A DNA stretch of 64,000 nucleotides from Tenacibaculum singaporense (GCF_003867015.1 NZ_CP032548.1:3043001-3107000); one strand, 5' to 3'; positions 8,536 through 18,879 are shown, numbered from the stretch's first letter. The notes: a model not told the origin generated them from the sequence alone. Translations and numbers: made by a program.

Positions 8536-8563
8536 AATACGAGACTTTTTCCGCCGCGTTGCA
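8536..8563 (-). promoter_or_regulatory. candidate ECF-dependent autoregulatory promoter
   Basis: On the minus strand TGCAAC (8563-8558) and CGTATT (8541-8536) are separated by 16 nt, in a GC-richer island (GCGGCGG) that stands out from the surroundings. ECF factors commonly drive their own operon from AAC/CGT-type elements. This is an inference from motif shape and position only. Confidence 0.4.
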
Positions 8564-8617
8564 TTTTCCTGCATTTTTATTTCTAAATTTACGTTATTAT
8601 TTTGTTTTACCTACATA

Positions 8618-9691
8618 ATGACCGACAAAGACACATCTGCACTCTCTGAAAAAGACGGGGTTTCTCAGCCTGAAACCACCAGTAAATCATCTGCAGAAAA
8701 AATAAAACGTAACAGAAGAAAAACTACCTCAACTGAAGAATTTGTTACTCAAATAGTTGCTGGTAATATTCCTTTTTTAAGTAGAGCTATTACGTTAGTG
8801 GAAAGTACAAACCCAAAACACCAACAACAAGCTAATGAAATTTTAGAAGCTTGTTTACCGTATGCCAATAAATCGGTTAGAATTGGAATTACGGGTGTTC
8901 CAGGTGTAGGAAAAAGTACATTTATTGAGGCTTTTGGTAAACATTTAACTTCATTAGGTAAGAAAGTAGCTGTTTTGGCGGTGGATCCGAGTAGTTCTGT
9001 TAATAAAGGAAGTATTTTAGGTGATAAAACACGTATGGAGGAATTAGTAACCGATGAAAATGCTTTTATCCGTCCTTCTCCTTCTGGAACTTCGTTAGGT
9101 GGCGTTGCTCAAAAAACACGTGAAAGTATTATTTTATGTGAAGCAGCTGGTTTTGATACAATCATTATTGAAACGGTAGGTGTTGGACAGTCGGAAACGG
9201 CTGTACATTCTATGACCGACTTCTTTTTATTATTGAAATTAGCGGGTGCTGGTGATGAATTACAAGGTATTAAACGTGGAATTATTGAAATGGCAGATGC
9301 GATTGTGATTAACAAAGCAGATAGCGGTAATGAAAAAAATGCTAAACTGGCAAAAGTAGAATTTAACAGAGCTTTACACTTATACCCTGCTAAGGAAAGT
9401 GATTGGCAACCTAAAGTTTTATTGGCAAGTGCATTGCATCATCAGGGAATTGATGCTATCTACGTAATGATTGAAGAGTACATGAACTTAGTAAAAAAAT
9501 CAGGCTACTTTCAACAAAAAAGAAACGAACAGAATAATTATTGGTTATTAGAAACCATCAATCAGCAATTAAAAAGTAATTTTTACAACAACCCAAAAAT
9601 TAAAGAACTTTTAAAACAGGAAATTGCAAAGCTAGAAAATGGGAAAACTACTCCATTTACTGCTGCCAAACGATTGCTAGAAAATAACTAA
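8618..9691 (+). CDS. meaB: methylmalonyl-CoA mutase-associated GTPase MeaB
   Basis: MeaB is a G3E-class P-loop GTPase that loads and protects the adenosylcobalamin cofactor of methylmalonyl-CoA mutase. The Walker A motif GVPGVGKST is at residues 93-101. The segment ETVGVGQSE carries the switch region, and NKAD is the guanine-specificity motif. At 357 aa it is slightly longer than typical, with a polar amino-terminal extension of about 40 residues. No mutase subunit lies nearby, so the partner must be elsewhere in the genome. It is divergent from the ECF sigma operon. A near-consensus TTATTTTG lies 14 nt before the ATG. Confidence 0.93.
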   Translation: MTDKDTSALSEKDGVSQPETTSKSSAEKIKRNRRKTTSTEEFVTQIVAGNIPFLSRAITLVESTNPKHQQQANEILEACLPYANKSVRIGITGVPGVGKSTFIEAFGKHLTSLGKKVAVLAVDPSSSVNKGSILGDKTRMEELVTDENAFIRPSPSGTSLGGVAQKTRESIILCEAAGFDTIIIETVGVGQSETAVHSMTDFFLLLKLAGAGDELQGIKRGIIEMADAIVINKADSGNEKNAKLAKVEFNRALHLYPAKESDWQPKVLLASALHHQGIDAIYVMIEEYMNLVKKSGYFQQKRNEQNNYWLLETINQQLKSNFYNNPKIKELLKQEIAKLENGKTTPFTAAKRLLENN

Positions 9692-9774
9692 ACTATGGAG
9701 CCCATAATGGGCACTTAATAAAATTTTATTTTTAAACAACTAATAAATACCTAACTGGTATAATTTACAGACAT

Positions 9775-10116
9775 ATGGAAGAGAACACCCTCACTTGGAA
9801 CGATTTTACAAAAGTAGAAATGCGTATTGGTACTATTATTTCAGCGGAAATTTTTAAAGAGGTTAAAAACCCTGCCTATAAAATGCAGGTTGATTTTGGT
9901 GATTACGGAATTAAAAAAACCTCAGCGCAAATCACTAAATTGTATCAACCTGAAGATTTAATAGGAAAACAAGTAGTTGCTGTGGTAAACTTTCCGAAAA
10001 AACAAATTGCTAACATGATGAGCGAATGCTTGGTATTAGGTGGTTTAGGTGATGATAAAGAAGTTACTTTGTTAACTACTGAACGTACTGTTAAAAACGG
10101 GACGAAGATTGCGTAA
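9775..10116 (+). CDS. csaA: CsaA-like tRNA-binding domain protein
   Basis: The 113-aa protein is a single tRNA-binding (EMAP-II/Trbp111-like) OB-fold domain. It has the family landmarks FTKVEMRIGTI near residues 11-21, the YKMQVDFGDYGIKKTSAQIT strand set, and the VVAVVNFPKKQIANMMSECLVLGG motif that lines the binding surface. CsaA proteins are homodimers proposed to act as export-related chaperones, while the same fold binds structured RNA. It follows meaB by 83 nt containing only a short GCCCAT/ATGGGC hairpin, so a separate transcript is possible. Confidence 0.85.
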   Translation: MEENTLTWNDFTKVEMRIGTIISAEIFKEVKNPAYKMQVDFGDYGIKKTSAQITKLYQPEDLIGKQVVAVVNFPKKQIANMMSECLVLGGLGDDKEVTLLTTERTVKNGTKIA

Positions 10117-10163
10117 GAGTTTATTTAGGCTATAGCAGTTTTTCATTCTATAATCAATTACAA

Positions 10164-10952
10164 ATGATAAACCTTCAGAAAATTGAAGCTATTTCGGACT
10201 TCAAACCTAAGAGGATAAAAAAGTATCTTCTTATATGGTGCAATGAGGGACAAGTTTCTATGGTGGTTGACAATAAGCGTCTAACTCTCTGCAAGAACCA
10301 AATTCTTACAATAACTTCTGGGCAATACCATTACTTTGAAAATGTTAATGAAGGAAAAGGATATGTACTTGATTTTACACTCAACTATATATGCAAAACA
10401 GAGAAAGATATTGAATTAATTTTTCAGAACAGTCTATTTTGCCATTTTGATTACAATGAAGTAATCTCAATAAACTCTCCTGAAGAAATTGAAACCGAAA
10501 TCCATAAAATAGAAAGAGAATTAAGAGAAAAACCATTTCAACATTTAGATTCTATCCATGCACGTATTGAGTTACTATTATTCGAAATAAATCGGTCAAA
10601 AATTGCTAACGGAGGTGAAATATGGAAACCAGAAGCTCTTTTCTTACAGTTTTTAGAGTTTGTTAGAAATAATTTTGAGCACAATTATTCTTTAAAAAAC
10701 ATCGCAGAACAACTTAAAACCTCTGAATTAAAACTCAATGAGCTGGCAAAAAAACATGCAGGTAAAACAGCTCAAAATGTTATCTACGGTTTAATAATTT
10801 CTGAAGCACAGCGTATTCTTCAGTACGAAAATAAAAGTGTAAAAGAAGTCGCTTACAAACTAGCCTTCAAAGACCCTTACTATTTTTCAAAATTCTTTAA
10901 AAATCACACTGCAATGTCTCCAACGGAGTTTCAAAGCACACTGATTTTATAA
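10164..10952 (+). CDS. AraC-family transcriptional regulator
   Basis: The 262-aa protein has an amino-terminal cupin-like effector domain (about 1-150) and a carboxy-terminal pair of AraC helix-turn-helix motifs (about 165-258). The second ends in FKDPYYFSKFFKNHTAMSP, the AraC signature. It lies 47 nt after the CsaA-like gene and 100 nt before a small cupin gene in the same direction, which has its own promoter-like boxes and may be a target. No effector can be predicted. Confidence 0.88.
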   Translation: MINLQKIEAISDFKPKRIKKYLLIWCNEGQVSMVVDNKRLTLCKNQILTITSGQYHYFENVNEGKGYVLDFTLNYICKTEKDIELIFQNSLFCHFDYNEVISINSPEEIETEIHKIERELREKPFQHLDSIHARIELLLFEINRSKIANGGEIWKPEALFLQFLEFVRNNFEHNYSLKNIAEQLKTSELKLNELAKKHAGKTAQNVIYGLIISEAQRILQYENKSVKEVAYKLAFKDPYYFSKFFKNHTAMSPTEFQSTLIL

Positions 10953-11008
10953 ATCTTACATCAAAAACTTAAAATTCTCCATTTCTTAGGTTTCAGTTAA
11001 GTATCAAC

Positions 11009-11037
11009 TTTGTCTCATCAAAATTTATATAAAATTG
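11009..11037 (+). promoter_or_regulatory. promoter of the cupin gene
   Basis: TTTG (11009-11012), a 17-nt spacer and TAAAATTG (11030-11037, one mismatch to TAnnTTTG) lie 15 nt before the cupin ATG. Confidence 0.5.
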
Positions 11038-11052
11038 TAAACTTAATTAATT

Positions 11053-11415
11053 ATGAATATTAAAGACTATATCACCAAAAGTGAACAAATTACTTGGAAT
11101 CCACTTATTGAAAATGGTGTGCATTATCAAGGTGTTTTTGTAAAATCCTTGTATTTTGATAAAGCTACTCAGCGCTCTAAAGCTATTTTATTAAAATTTG
11201 AAGAAGGAGCTTCCTATCCTTACCACTCTCATCCAGCAGGAGAAGAAGTATTTGTTTTAAAAGGAAGTTGTGAAATCTTTGGAGAAGTTTTAGAACAAGG
11301 AGATTATTTATACACTCCTCCTCAAGGAAAACATAGTGTAAAAACCCAACATGGATGTGTTTTGTTTTTATCTGTACCTGAAGAGGTAGTTTTAATAGAA
11401 ACTGAAGAAAATTAA
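11053..11415 (+). CDS. small cupin (ChrR-type) protein
   Basis: This 120-aa single-domain cupin has the metal-binding set His58, His60, Glu64 (YHSHPAGEE) and His94 (PPQGKHSV). That is the pattern of the ChrR-type cupin domain, which binds zinc or another divalent metal. Stand-alone members have no assigned reaction. It is downstream of an AraC regulator but separated by a promoter-like element. A hairpin with a short loop follows the stop. Confidence 0.8.
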   Translation: MNIKDYITKSEQITWNPLIENGVHYQGVFVKSLYFDKATQRSKAILLKFEEGASYPYHSHPAGEEVFVLKGSCEIFGEVLEQGDYLYTPPQGKHSVKTQHGCVLFLSVPEEVVLIETEEN

Positions 11416-11420
11416 AAGAG

Positions 11421-11447
11421 AAAGGGTGGAGTTCCACCCTTTAATAC
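11421..11447. terminator. hairpin between cupin gene and the thi operon end
   Basis: A 10-bp inverted repeat AAAGGGTGGA/TCCACCCTTT (11421-11430 and 11433-11442) is followed by a T-poor TTAATACTATTTT on the plus strand and TCTCTTTT on the minus strand. It lies between convergent genes and probably terminates both, without an ideal U tract. Confidence 0.65.
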
Positions 11448-11476
11448 TATTTTAAATAACTCTTCCTCATAAGGAC

Positions 11477-12535
11477 TTATGAACCAAGTCCTCCCTTTAA
11501 ATTTAGAAAAGTAACGGTGTCAAATTGTTGCTCTAAAAAATCAATTGCTCGTTGGCTACGTACTCCTGATTTACAATAAACAACCACAGGTTTTTCGATG
11601 TTTATTTCATCATATCGTTGCGCAAGCTCTCCTAACGGAATATGTTGCCCTCCAATATGGTGCTGCTCTCGTTCCCAATCCTCACGAACATCAAGCAGGT
11701 TATAATTTGACAACTTACTTTGTAACTCTCTTAAAGTTATTTCGTGAGTAGCTGTTTTTATTCCGCAGAAGAATTCATAATCGTTGTTTAACTCAGCAAC
11801 CTCATCTTTGTCTGTCTTTTCAAACTTTAATATCATTTGACGCATGCTTAATGTATCATACATCAATAATTTATTAGCTAACACCTCTCCTATTCCACAA
11901 ATAATTTTAATAGCTTCATTGGCTTGTAAACTTCCTATAATTCCAGGTAATACACCTATTACACCAATTTCAGAACAATTGGGTGATTCTTCTGGTTTGG
12001 GTGGTGTTGGATATAAACATCGATACGTAGCACTTCCTTGATAATTAAACACACTTACTTGTCCTTCAAACTTAAAAATAGCCCCATACACCAATGGCTT
12101 TTGTGTTAATACCGCTGCATCGTTGGTTAAATAACGAGTGGCAAAATTATCGCTACCATCTACAACTACATCGTATTGTTGAAATAATGAAATAGCGTTC
12201 TGATTAGTTAATTTTTCTTTATACACATGAAACTGAACAAAAGGATTCAATTTTGACAAACGATTTGCTGCTGTTTCTGCTTTAGACTTTCCTATATCAT
12301 CTATTGTATATAAAACTTGGCGCTGTAAATTACTTTGATCTACTACATCATCATCAATAATTCCAATCGTCCCAACACCTGCTGCTGTTAAATATTGTAG
12401 TACAGGACATCCCAATCCTCCAGCCCCTATCACTAATACCTTGGCTTGTTTTAGTTTTAGTTGTCCTTTTTCTCCTACTTTATCTAGAATAAGATGGCGA
12501 TTGTATTGTTTTTGTTCTTCTTTACTTAAGTTCAT
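11477..12535 (-). CDS. ThiF/MoeB-type adenylyltransferase fused to rhodanese domain
   Basis: As last gene of the thiamine operon it most likely adenylates the carboxy-terminal glycine of ThiS before sulfur transfer. Residues 1-240 form the E1-like domain: nucleotide loop GAGGLG (38-43), the D-rich strand DDDVVDQSNLQRQ, and Cys187 in NCSE. Residues about 264-352 form a rhodanese domain with active-site loop YCKSGVRS (Cys321). Two oddities stand out. The CxxC zinc pairs of MoeB/UBA4 are reduced to single cysteines (TYRC at about 170-173 and FFCGIK). The rhodanese domain stops at NLKGGLGS, about a dozen residues earlier than usual. A role with MoaD is also possible. Confidence 0.87.
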   Translation of the reverse strand: MNLSKEEQKQYNRHLILDKVGEKGQLKLKQAKVLVIGAGGLGCPVLQYLTAAGVGTIGIIDDDVVDQSNLQRQVLYTIDDIGKSKAETAANRLSKLNPFVQFHVYKEKLTNQNAISLFQQYDVVVDGSDNFATRYLTNDAAVLTQKPLVYGAIFKFEGQVSVFNYQGSATYRCLYPTPPKPEESPNCSEIGVIGVLPGIIGSLQANEAIKIICGIGEVLANKLLMYDTLSMRQMILKFEKTDKDEVAELNNDYEFFCGIKTATHEITLRELQSKLSNYNLLDVREDWEREQHHIGGQHIPLGELAQRYDEINIEKPVVVYCKSGVRSQRAIDFLEQQFDTVTFLNLKGGLGS

Positions 12536-12606
12536 GTTTAATTATAGAATAAATTCACCTCATTAACTCTTAAAATTTTCATTCTTGATTCTAATAGCCT
12601 AACGGT

Positions 12607-13761
12607 CTAATTTCTAAAATGCTCCCAATCTTTCCAAACTACTTCTAATTCCTGTCCTTTTAGCATCTGTACAATTTCTTCAGTGCTTCGTTCGTCCGAA
12701 ATTTCAAATTGCTCTAGCGATTGTGGTTCAACACTATACCCTCCTGGGTTTGTTTTAGACTCTGCACTTATTGAGGTTGCCCCTAAATTAACAATATTAT
12801 TCCTAAAAACTTCACTTTCTCGGGTAGACATTGACAGTTCTACATCTTCATCTAACATTCTAAACGCACAGATTAATTGTACCAAATCAGCATCCGTCAT
12901 TTCTACTTTGGGTTCTAATCCTCCTGAATGTGGTCTTAAACGTGGAAATGAAATAGAATACTTCGTTTTCCAGTAGGTTTTTTGTAAGTATTTTAAGTGC
13001 AATGCTGTAAAAAAGCTATCAGCTCGCCAATCTTCCAGTCCAAATAAAGCTCCTAACCCTATTTTATGAACACCTGCTTTCCCCAATCTATCGGGAGTTT
13101 CCAAACGATACTCAAAATTTGATTTTTTCCCCTTCGGATGATGCTTTTTATACTCTTGTTGATGATAGGTTTCTTGATATACCAGTACTGCGTATAATCC
13201 GCTTTCAATTAACAATTCATATTCATCTTGATCTAAAGGTTGTACTTCAATCGTAATATTTGAAAATTGTGAACGAATCAACTGAATTGCATTTTTAATA
13301 TAATCCACCCCCACTGTTCTATTAGCTTCTCCAGTTACTAACAAAATATGATCGTATCCTTTCGCTTTTAAAAAAGCAACTTCTTTCAATATTTCAGCAT
13401 CGGTTAAGGTTCTCCTCGGAATTTTGTTTGTAAAACTGAATCCGCAATACGTACATATATTCTGACACTCATTACTCAAATACATTGGAGCGTACATTTG
13501 AATGGTATTTCCAAATCGTTTTTTTGTCAGCATACGACTTCTTTGTGCCATTTGCTCTAAAAAAGGTTTTGCAGCAGGAGATATCAACGCTTTAAAATCT
13601 TCCAAACCGAGTTTATCCTTAGATAAAGCACTTTCAACATCAACGGATGTTTTATTAAAAATGCTTTGTAAGGTTTCATCCCAATTGTATTGGTTGAATA
13701 TAGTTTTAAAGCTTTTGGTTGTTAGCTCTTGGCTACTACTTTCTGTTTTGTTTACTAACAT
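12607..13761 (-). CDS. thiH: 2-iminoacetate synthase ThiH
   Basis: ThiH is a radical-SAM tyrosine lyase that makes dehydroglycine for the thiazole ring in anaerobic-type thiamine synthesis. The 4Fe-4S-binding CxxxCxxC motif is at Cys99, Cys103 and Cys106 (CQNICTYCGF). The 384-aa length is typical, and LRPHSGG and the carboxy-terminal SAESKTNPGGY segment are family-like. It follows thiG by 42 nt and uses the product of ThiS/ThiF chemistry together with ThiG. The glycine oxidase ThiO is not needed when ThiH is present, and none is seen. Confidence 0.96.
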   Translation of the reverse strand: MLVNKTESSSQELTTKSFKTIFNQYNWDETLQSIFNKTSVDVESALSKDKLGLEDFKALISPAAKPFLEQMAQRSRMLTKKRFGNTIQMYAPMYLSNECQNICTYCGFSFTNKIPRRTLTDAEILKEVAFLKAKGYDHILLVTGEANRTVGVDYIKNAIQLIRSQFSNITIEVQPLDQDEYELLIESGLYAVLVYQETYHQQEYKKHHPKGKKSNFEYRLETPDRLGKAGVHKIGLGALFGLEDWRADSFFTALHLKYLQKTYWKTKYSISFPRLRPHSGGLEPKVEMTDADLVQLICAFRMLDEDVELSMSTRESEVFRNNIVNLGATSISAESKTNPGGYSVEPQSLEQFEISDERSTEEIVQMLKGQELEVVWKDWEHFRN

Positions 13762-13803
13762 CGTATTAATTTTAAATAAGCTAAAGGCTAAATGCCAACA
13801 GCT

Positions 13804-14574
13804 TTAATTTAAAAAACTTGTCAACGGACTACTTGCTTCTGCTTGTTTTCTAACAGGAGCTAATTTTGCTTCATATGCCATTCTTCCTGCTTCAACTGCC
13901 ATCTTAAAAGCTTGCGCCATCGCTACTGGATTTTGTGATACAGCAATCGCCGTGTTTACTAAAACAGCATCAGCTCCTAATTCCATAGCATATGCCGCAT
14001 GGGAGGGTGCTCCAATACCAGCATCTACAACAACTGGAACATTAGATTGTTCAATAATGATTTCTAAAAACTCCAACGTTTTCAATCCTTTATTACTTCC
14101 AATAGGAGCTCCTAAAGGCATTACACATTGCGTTCCTACTTCTTCTAATCGCTTACATAAAACTGGATCTGCATGAATATAAGGCATCACTACAAATCCT
14201 TTTTTTACTAATTCTTCAGCAGCTTTTAAGGTTTCGATAGGATCTGGCAATAAATACCTTGGATCTGGATGTATTTCTAATTTCACCCAATTTGTTTCCA
14301 AAGCTTCTCTAGACAATTCTGAAGCAAAAACAGCTTCTTTTGCTGTACGAACTCCTGAAGTATTTGGTAATAAATTAATTCGAGAATGATTTAAATGTGA
14401 TAAAATATCATCTTCTTCGTTTTGAACATCTACTCTTTTTAAAGCAACTGTTATCAGTTCACTTTCTGAAGCTAATAAAGCTTCTTTCATTAATTGCGAA
14501 GAACTGAATTTCCCTGTTCCTGTAAATAATCGTGAGGTAAATGTTTTATCGGCTATTGTTAAGTTGGTATTCAT
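13804..14574 (-). CDS. thiG: thiazole synthase ThiG
   Basis: ThiG condenses 1-deoxyxylulose 5-phosphate, dehydroglycine and ThiS-thiocarboxylate into thiazole phosphate. The 256-aa TIM-barrel protein shows the lysine-bearing strand TVALKRVD, the PNTSGVRTA and [14 protein letters not shown] motifs, and the phosphate-binding end [30 protein letters not shown]. It is 10 nt after thiE in the operon. Confidence 0.97.
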   Translation of the reverse strand: MNTNLTIADKTFTSRLFTGTGKFSSSQLMKEALLASESELITVALKRVDVQNEEDDILSHLNHSRINLLPNTSGVRTAKEAVFASELSREALETNWVKLEIHPDPRYLLPDPIETLKAAEELVKKGFVVMPYIHADPVLCKRLEEVGTQCVMPLGAPIGSNKGLKTLEFLEIIIEQSNVPVVVDAGIGAPSHAAYAMELGADAVLVNTAIAVSQNPVAMAQAFKMAVEAGRMAYEAKLAPVRKQAEASSPLTSFLN

Positions 14575-14584
14575 TATTGCTAAT

Positions 14585-15232
14585 TTATTGTGCTCCTATT
14601 TTGTACACTTGTTCCTTAGTACTAGGTGCTTTTAAAATTTTATGAAATGCAGGAATCGAGTTGAAATTTTGTGTAATTGCTCCTGAAACAGCGACTCCGT
14701 ATACTCCTGTGTCAATAATTTCAGGTATATTTTCTGTGGTAATTCCACCGATAGCTATTATTGGAGTGGTTGTTTTTAACTCTTCTAGTAGCACTTGATA
14801 TCCAGTAGTTCCTAAAACTGGACTCAAATTCTTTTTAGTTTCAGTAAACTGATAAGGACCTAAACCAATATAATCTACTCCTTTTTCTAAGAGTTTTTCA
14901 CAATCCTCCAAAGTGTTCGCTGTTCCTCCTACGATATATAAATCACCTAAATACTTTTTTGCTTTTAATGGACACGTATCTGTTTTTCCTAAATGAACTC
15001 CATCTGCTTTAACTTCTTTAGCTACTCTGTAGTAATCGTTTATGATTAAACGCGTTTGAAAATGACTCGTAATTTCTCTCGCTTTTTGAGCTGTTTCTAA
15101 AATAGTTTTCGGATCCAGATTCTTTAATCGAAGTTGTACCCACTCTGCTCCAGAAGCACAAGCTCTTTGAACATTTTCTAAATGCCCTTCTGGAGTTTTC
15201 CCTTGGGTTATATAGTGTAATTTACTTATCAT
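14585..15232 (-). CDS. thiE: thiamine-phosphate synthase ThiE
   Basis: ThiE joins HMP-pyrophosphate and thiazole phosphate to thiamine phosphate. The 215-aa barrel has the catalytic VQLRLK strand, the magnesium/pyrophosphate-binding IINDYYRVA (Asn-Asp), GVHLGKTD, the GTTGYQ loop and IAIGGI phosphate-binding turn. These key residues are intact, unlike the second homologue at 16017-16619, so this is the probable synthase. It overlaps thiD by 4 nt (ATGA), implying translational coupling. Confidence 0.94.
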   Translation of the reverse strand: MISKLHYITQGKTPEGHLENVQRACASGAEWVQLRLKNLDPKTILETAQKAREITSHFQTRLIINDYYRVAKEVKADGVHLGKTDTCPLKAKKYLGDLYIVGGTANTLEDCEKLLEKGVDYIGLGPYQFTETKKNLSPVLGTTGYQVLLEELKTTTPIIAIGGITTENIPEIIDTGVYGVAVSGAITQNFNSIPAFHKILKAPSTKEQVYKIGAQ

Positions 15233-15984
15233 GTATAGTTGTGCTCTCCTAAGAACGTTTTATTAGAGTTTAAAAATTGTTCCGTATACCATTTGGCATT
15301 TGTACATACATCTTCTAAAGGTAGTTGTTTGGCTATGTTTGAAGCTAAAGCTGAAGACAACACACAACCGCTTCCATGCTTTTCAAAAACGGATGTAGCT
15401 TTCGGTGGAATATTTAATTGTACTATCTTACTGTGATATACTTCATCCCATCCTTTTTTAGCTTCTCTATGCCCGCCTTTTAAATAAACATTGGTCTTCT
15501 CTGAAATGAACTCAATGGTTTCTTCAATCGATTTATTAGAAAACAAAGCTTTGATTTCATCATAATTTGGAGTGATAAAATCACAGTGTTGCAATACTTC
15601 TTCAAACACCTTTATATTCTCTTCGGAATGAAAATCAAATCCAGCGCTGGCTTTTAAAATAGGATCCAAAACTATTTTTATGGATGAATTGCATTTTTTT
15701 AGCGTTTGAAGAACCTCCAATAACACATTCCAAGATTGGATGATTCCTATTTTTGCTACTGATATTTCAAAGCGTTCAAATAAGGTTTCAATTTGATTGA
15801 TGATGGTTTCTTTATCAATCCAAACACAGTCTTTAAAATCGATATCATTTTGAATTGTAACTGCTGTACATACCGATAATCCATATAATCCATGTGCTTC
15901 AAAAGTTTTAATATCCGAAGTCAATCCTGCTCCACTTGACGGATCAAATCCTGCAATCGTTAGTATGTAAGCTTGTTGTTTCAT
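15229..15984 (-). CDS. thiD: hydroxymethylpyrimidine (phosphate) kinase ThiD
   Basis: ThiD phosphorylates HMP and HMP-phosphate to HMP-pyrophosphate. The 251-aa ribokinase-fold protein has the opening GFDPSSGAGLTSDIKTF, the substrate segment AVTIQND, a PNYDEIKALF strand, and the anion-hole GSGCVLSSALA near the carboxy terminus. It overlaps thiE by 4 nt and follows the TenI-like gene by 32 nt. Confidence 0.95.
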   Translation of the reverse strand: MKQQAYILTIAGFDPSSGAGLTSDIKTFEAHGLYGLSVCTAVTIQNDIDFKDCVWIDKETIINQIETLFERFEISVAKIGIIQSWNVLLEVLQTLKKCNSSIKIVLDPILKASAGFDFHSEENIKVFEEVLQHCDFITPNYDEIKALFSNKSIEETIEFISEKTNVYLKGGHREAKKGWDEVYHSKIVQLNIPPKATSVFEKHGSGCVLSSALASNIAKQLPLEDVCTNAKWYTEQFLNSNKTFLGEHNYT

Positions 15985-16016
15985 TTTTTATTGATATACT
16001 TTCTTTAACAAAAAAA

Positions 16017-16619
16017 TTACTTCTTCATATTCTTCTCGTAATGACGCTTGATATTTTTAAAGCTTTCAACTGGGTTTTCTGTATTCCAAACTCCTCCTAA
16101 AACACCAATTCCTTGAAAACCTAACTCTAAAGTTTTTTGAATGGTATCTGTATTGATTCCGCCCATACCTATAATGGTTTTCTCAATATGGTTTACATTA
16201 AAGCCTCTTCCTTCGTATCCTTTCTTTGAAATAGAAGAAAAAACAGGACTTAATAAATGGTAATCAAATTCGATATCGCAATTCACTAAGGCTGAAGGCT
16301 CGTGAAAAGAACTACTCATCGTTTTTCCTATCATGTTTAATCCTATAAAATATTCGCTTCCATTCTCTAAAGCATCAATTCTTTTTTGCTCTTGAAAATG
16401 AATTCCTTTTAGGTTGAATTCATTAATGAGTTCATGAAAATAATGAGTAACTATTCTATGATGATACTTTTCATCTATCTGATTCAAATAAACCACATGC
16501 TCTTCGTAATTCTTATCAGGTTTTCTGAAATGATAATATTCCAATCCTTCTTCAAATAATTGTTGAAGGATTTCAATCTCATTGGGAATATCTTTTTCTG
16601 GAGCTATTAAAACAATCAT
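16017..16619 (-). CDS. TenI/ThiE-like protein, second ThiE homologue
   Basis: This 200-aa barrel protein is related to ThiE but has lost key synthase residues. The QLR strand reads YYHFRKPDK, the IINDR position reads IVTHYFHEL (no Asn-Asp pair), and GVHLGQ reads GIHFQE. It keeps the GMGGI phosphate-binding turn. This pattern fits TenI, which aromatises the thiazole tautomer made by ThiG, better than an active ThiE. The two paralogues flank thiD in one operon, which fits a division of labour. Direct evidence for the TenI reaction is not in the sequence. Confidence 0.72.
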   Translation of the reverse strand: MIVLIAPEKDIPNEIEILQQLFEEGLEYYHFRKPDKNYEEHVVYLNQIDEKYHHRIVTHYFHELINEFNLKGIHFQEQKRIDALENGSEYFIGLNMIGKTMSSSFHEPSALVNCDIEFDYHLLSPVFSSISKKGYEGRGFNVNHIEKTIIGMGGINTDTIQKTLELGFQGIGVLGGVWNTENPVESFKNIKRHYEKNMKK

Positions 16620-16632
16620 GTAGTCAATTTTA

Positions 16633-16687
16633 AATTATGAATTACGAATTTAGAAATTGTCAACTCGTAATTCATAATTCTAAATTC
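16633..16687. repeat. compound inverted repeat between thiC and tenI-like gene
   Basis: A perfect 15-bp inverted repeat, AATTATGAATTACGA and TCGTAATTCATAATT (16633-16647 and 16665-16679), overlaps a second 10-bp repeat, GAATTTAGAA/TTCTAAATTC (16646-16655 and 16678-16687). The two structures cannot form together. It fills most of the 73-nt gap inside the thi operon. No T tract follows on the minus strand, so it is not a standard terminator. It may be an mRNA processing or stability element, or a small palindromic intergenic repeat. Confidence 0.75.
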
Positions 16688-16692
16688 ATATT

Positions 16693-18567
<1,875 letters not shown>

Positions 18568-18597
18568 TTATACTTTGAATTTTGTTTTCTGAAAATA

Positions 18598-18801
18598 TTA
18601 TCCTCCTTGTGTAGATTTAATGATTAAAACTTCATCATTGTTTTGGAGCAATTTTGAGGACCAATCTGTTTTTTTTACCACACTACTGTTAACAGCAATA
18701 GCAATTCCATTGGTTTGAATTTGCAGTTTATCTACTAATTCTTGCAATGCTAATGGGCTTAAAAACTCTTGTTGATTATTGTTTACTTTTATCGTTATCA
18801 T
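18598..18801 (-). CDS. thiS: sulfur carrier protein ThiS
   Basis: ThiS is a 67-aa ubiquitin-fold carrier ending in Gly-Gly (STQGG). The terminal glycine is adenylated and converted to a thiocarboxylate that donates sulfur to ThiG. The beta-grasp core ITIKVNNNQQEF and the VAVNSSVV strand are visible. It is the first gene of the thi operon. Its start codon lies inside the loop of a potential 9-bp hairpin formed by its own first codons and the preceding leader. Confidence 0.94.
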   Translation of the reverse strand: MITIKVNNNQQEFLSPLALQELVDKLQIQTNGIAIAVNSSVVKKTDWSSKLLQNNDEVLIIKSTQGG

Positions 18802-18824
18802 ACTAACATATATTTAAAGTAAAC
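18781..18824 (-). promoter_or_regulatory. potential start-codon-enclosing hairpin of thiS
   Basis: Leader segment GTTTACTTT (minus strand 18824-18816) is fully complementary to AAAGTAAAC (18789-18781), codons 5 to 7 of thiS. The 26-nt loop contains the ATG. The leader arm is also complementary, as AGTTTACT, to AGTAAACT at the 5' edge of the TPP aptamer (18960-18953), so it has two alternative partners. Confidence 0.5.
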
Positions 18825-18834
18825 TGTAGAAGAA

Positions 18835-18866
18835 GTTTAGCATCGTTCCATAAAACGATTCTAAAC
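18835..18866 (-). promoter_or_regulatory. stem-loop between TPP aptamer and thiS
   Basis: GTTTAG-A-ATCGTT pairs with AACGAT-G-CTAAAC: 12 bp and one internal mismatch around the loop TTATGG. No T tract follows, so it is a spacer or expression-platform stem rather than a terminator. Confidence 0.7.
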
Positions 18867-18879
18867 ATGATTTTACAAC

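Noticed and set aside
9709-9721. GCCCAT/ATGGGC hairpin after meaB as a terminator
   Set aside because: The loop is a single base and no T tract follows directly; too weak to list as a terminator.
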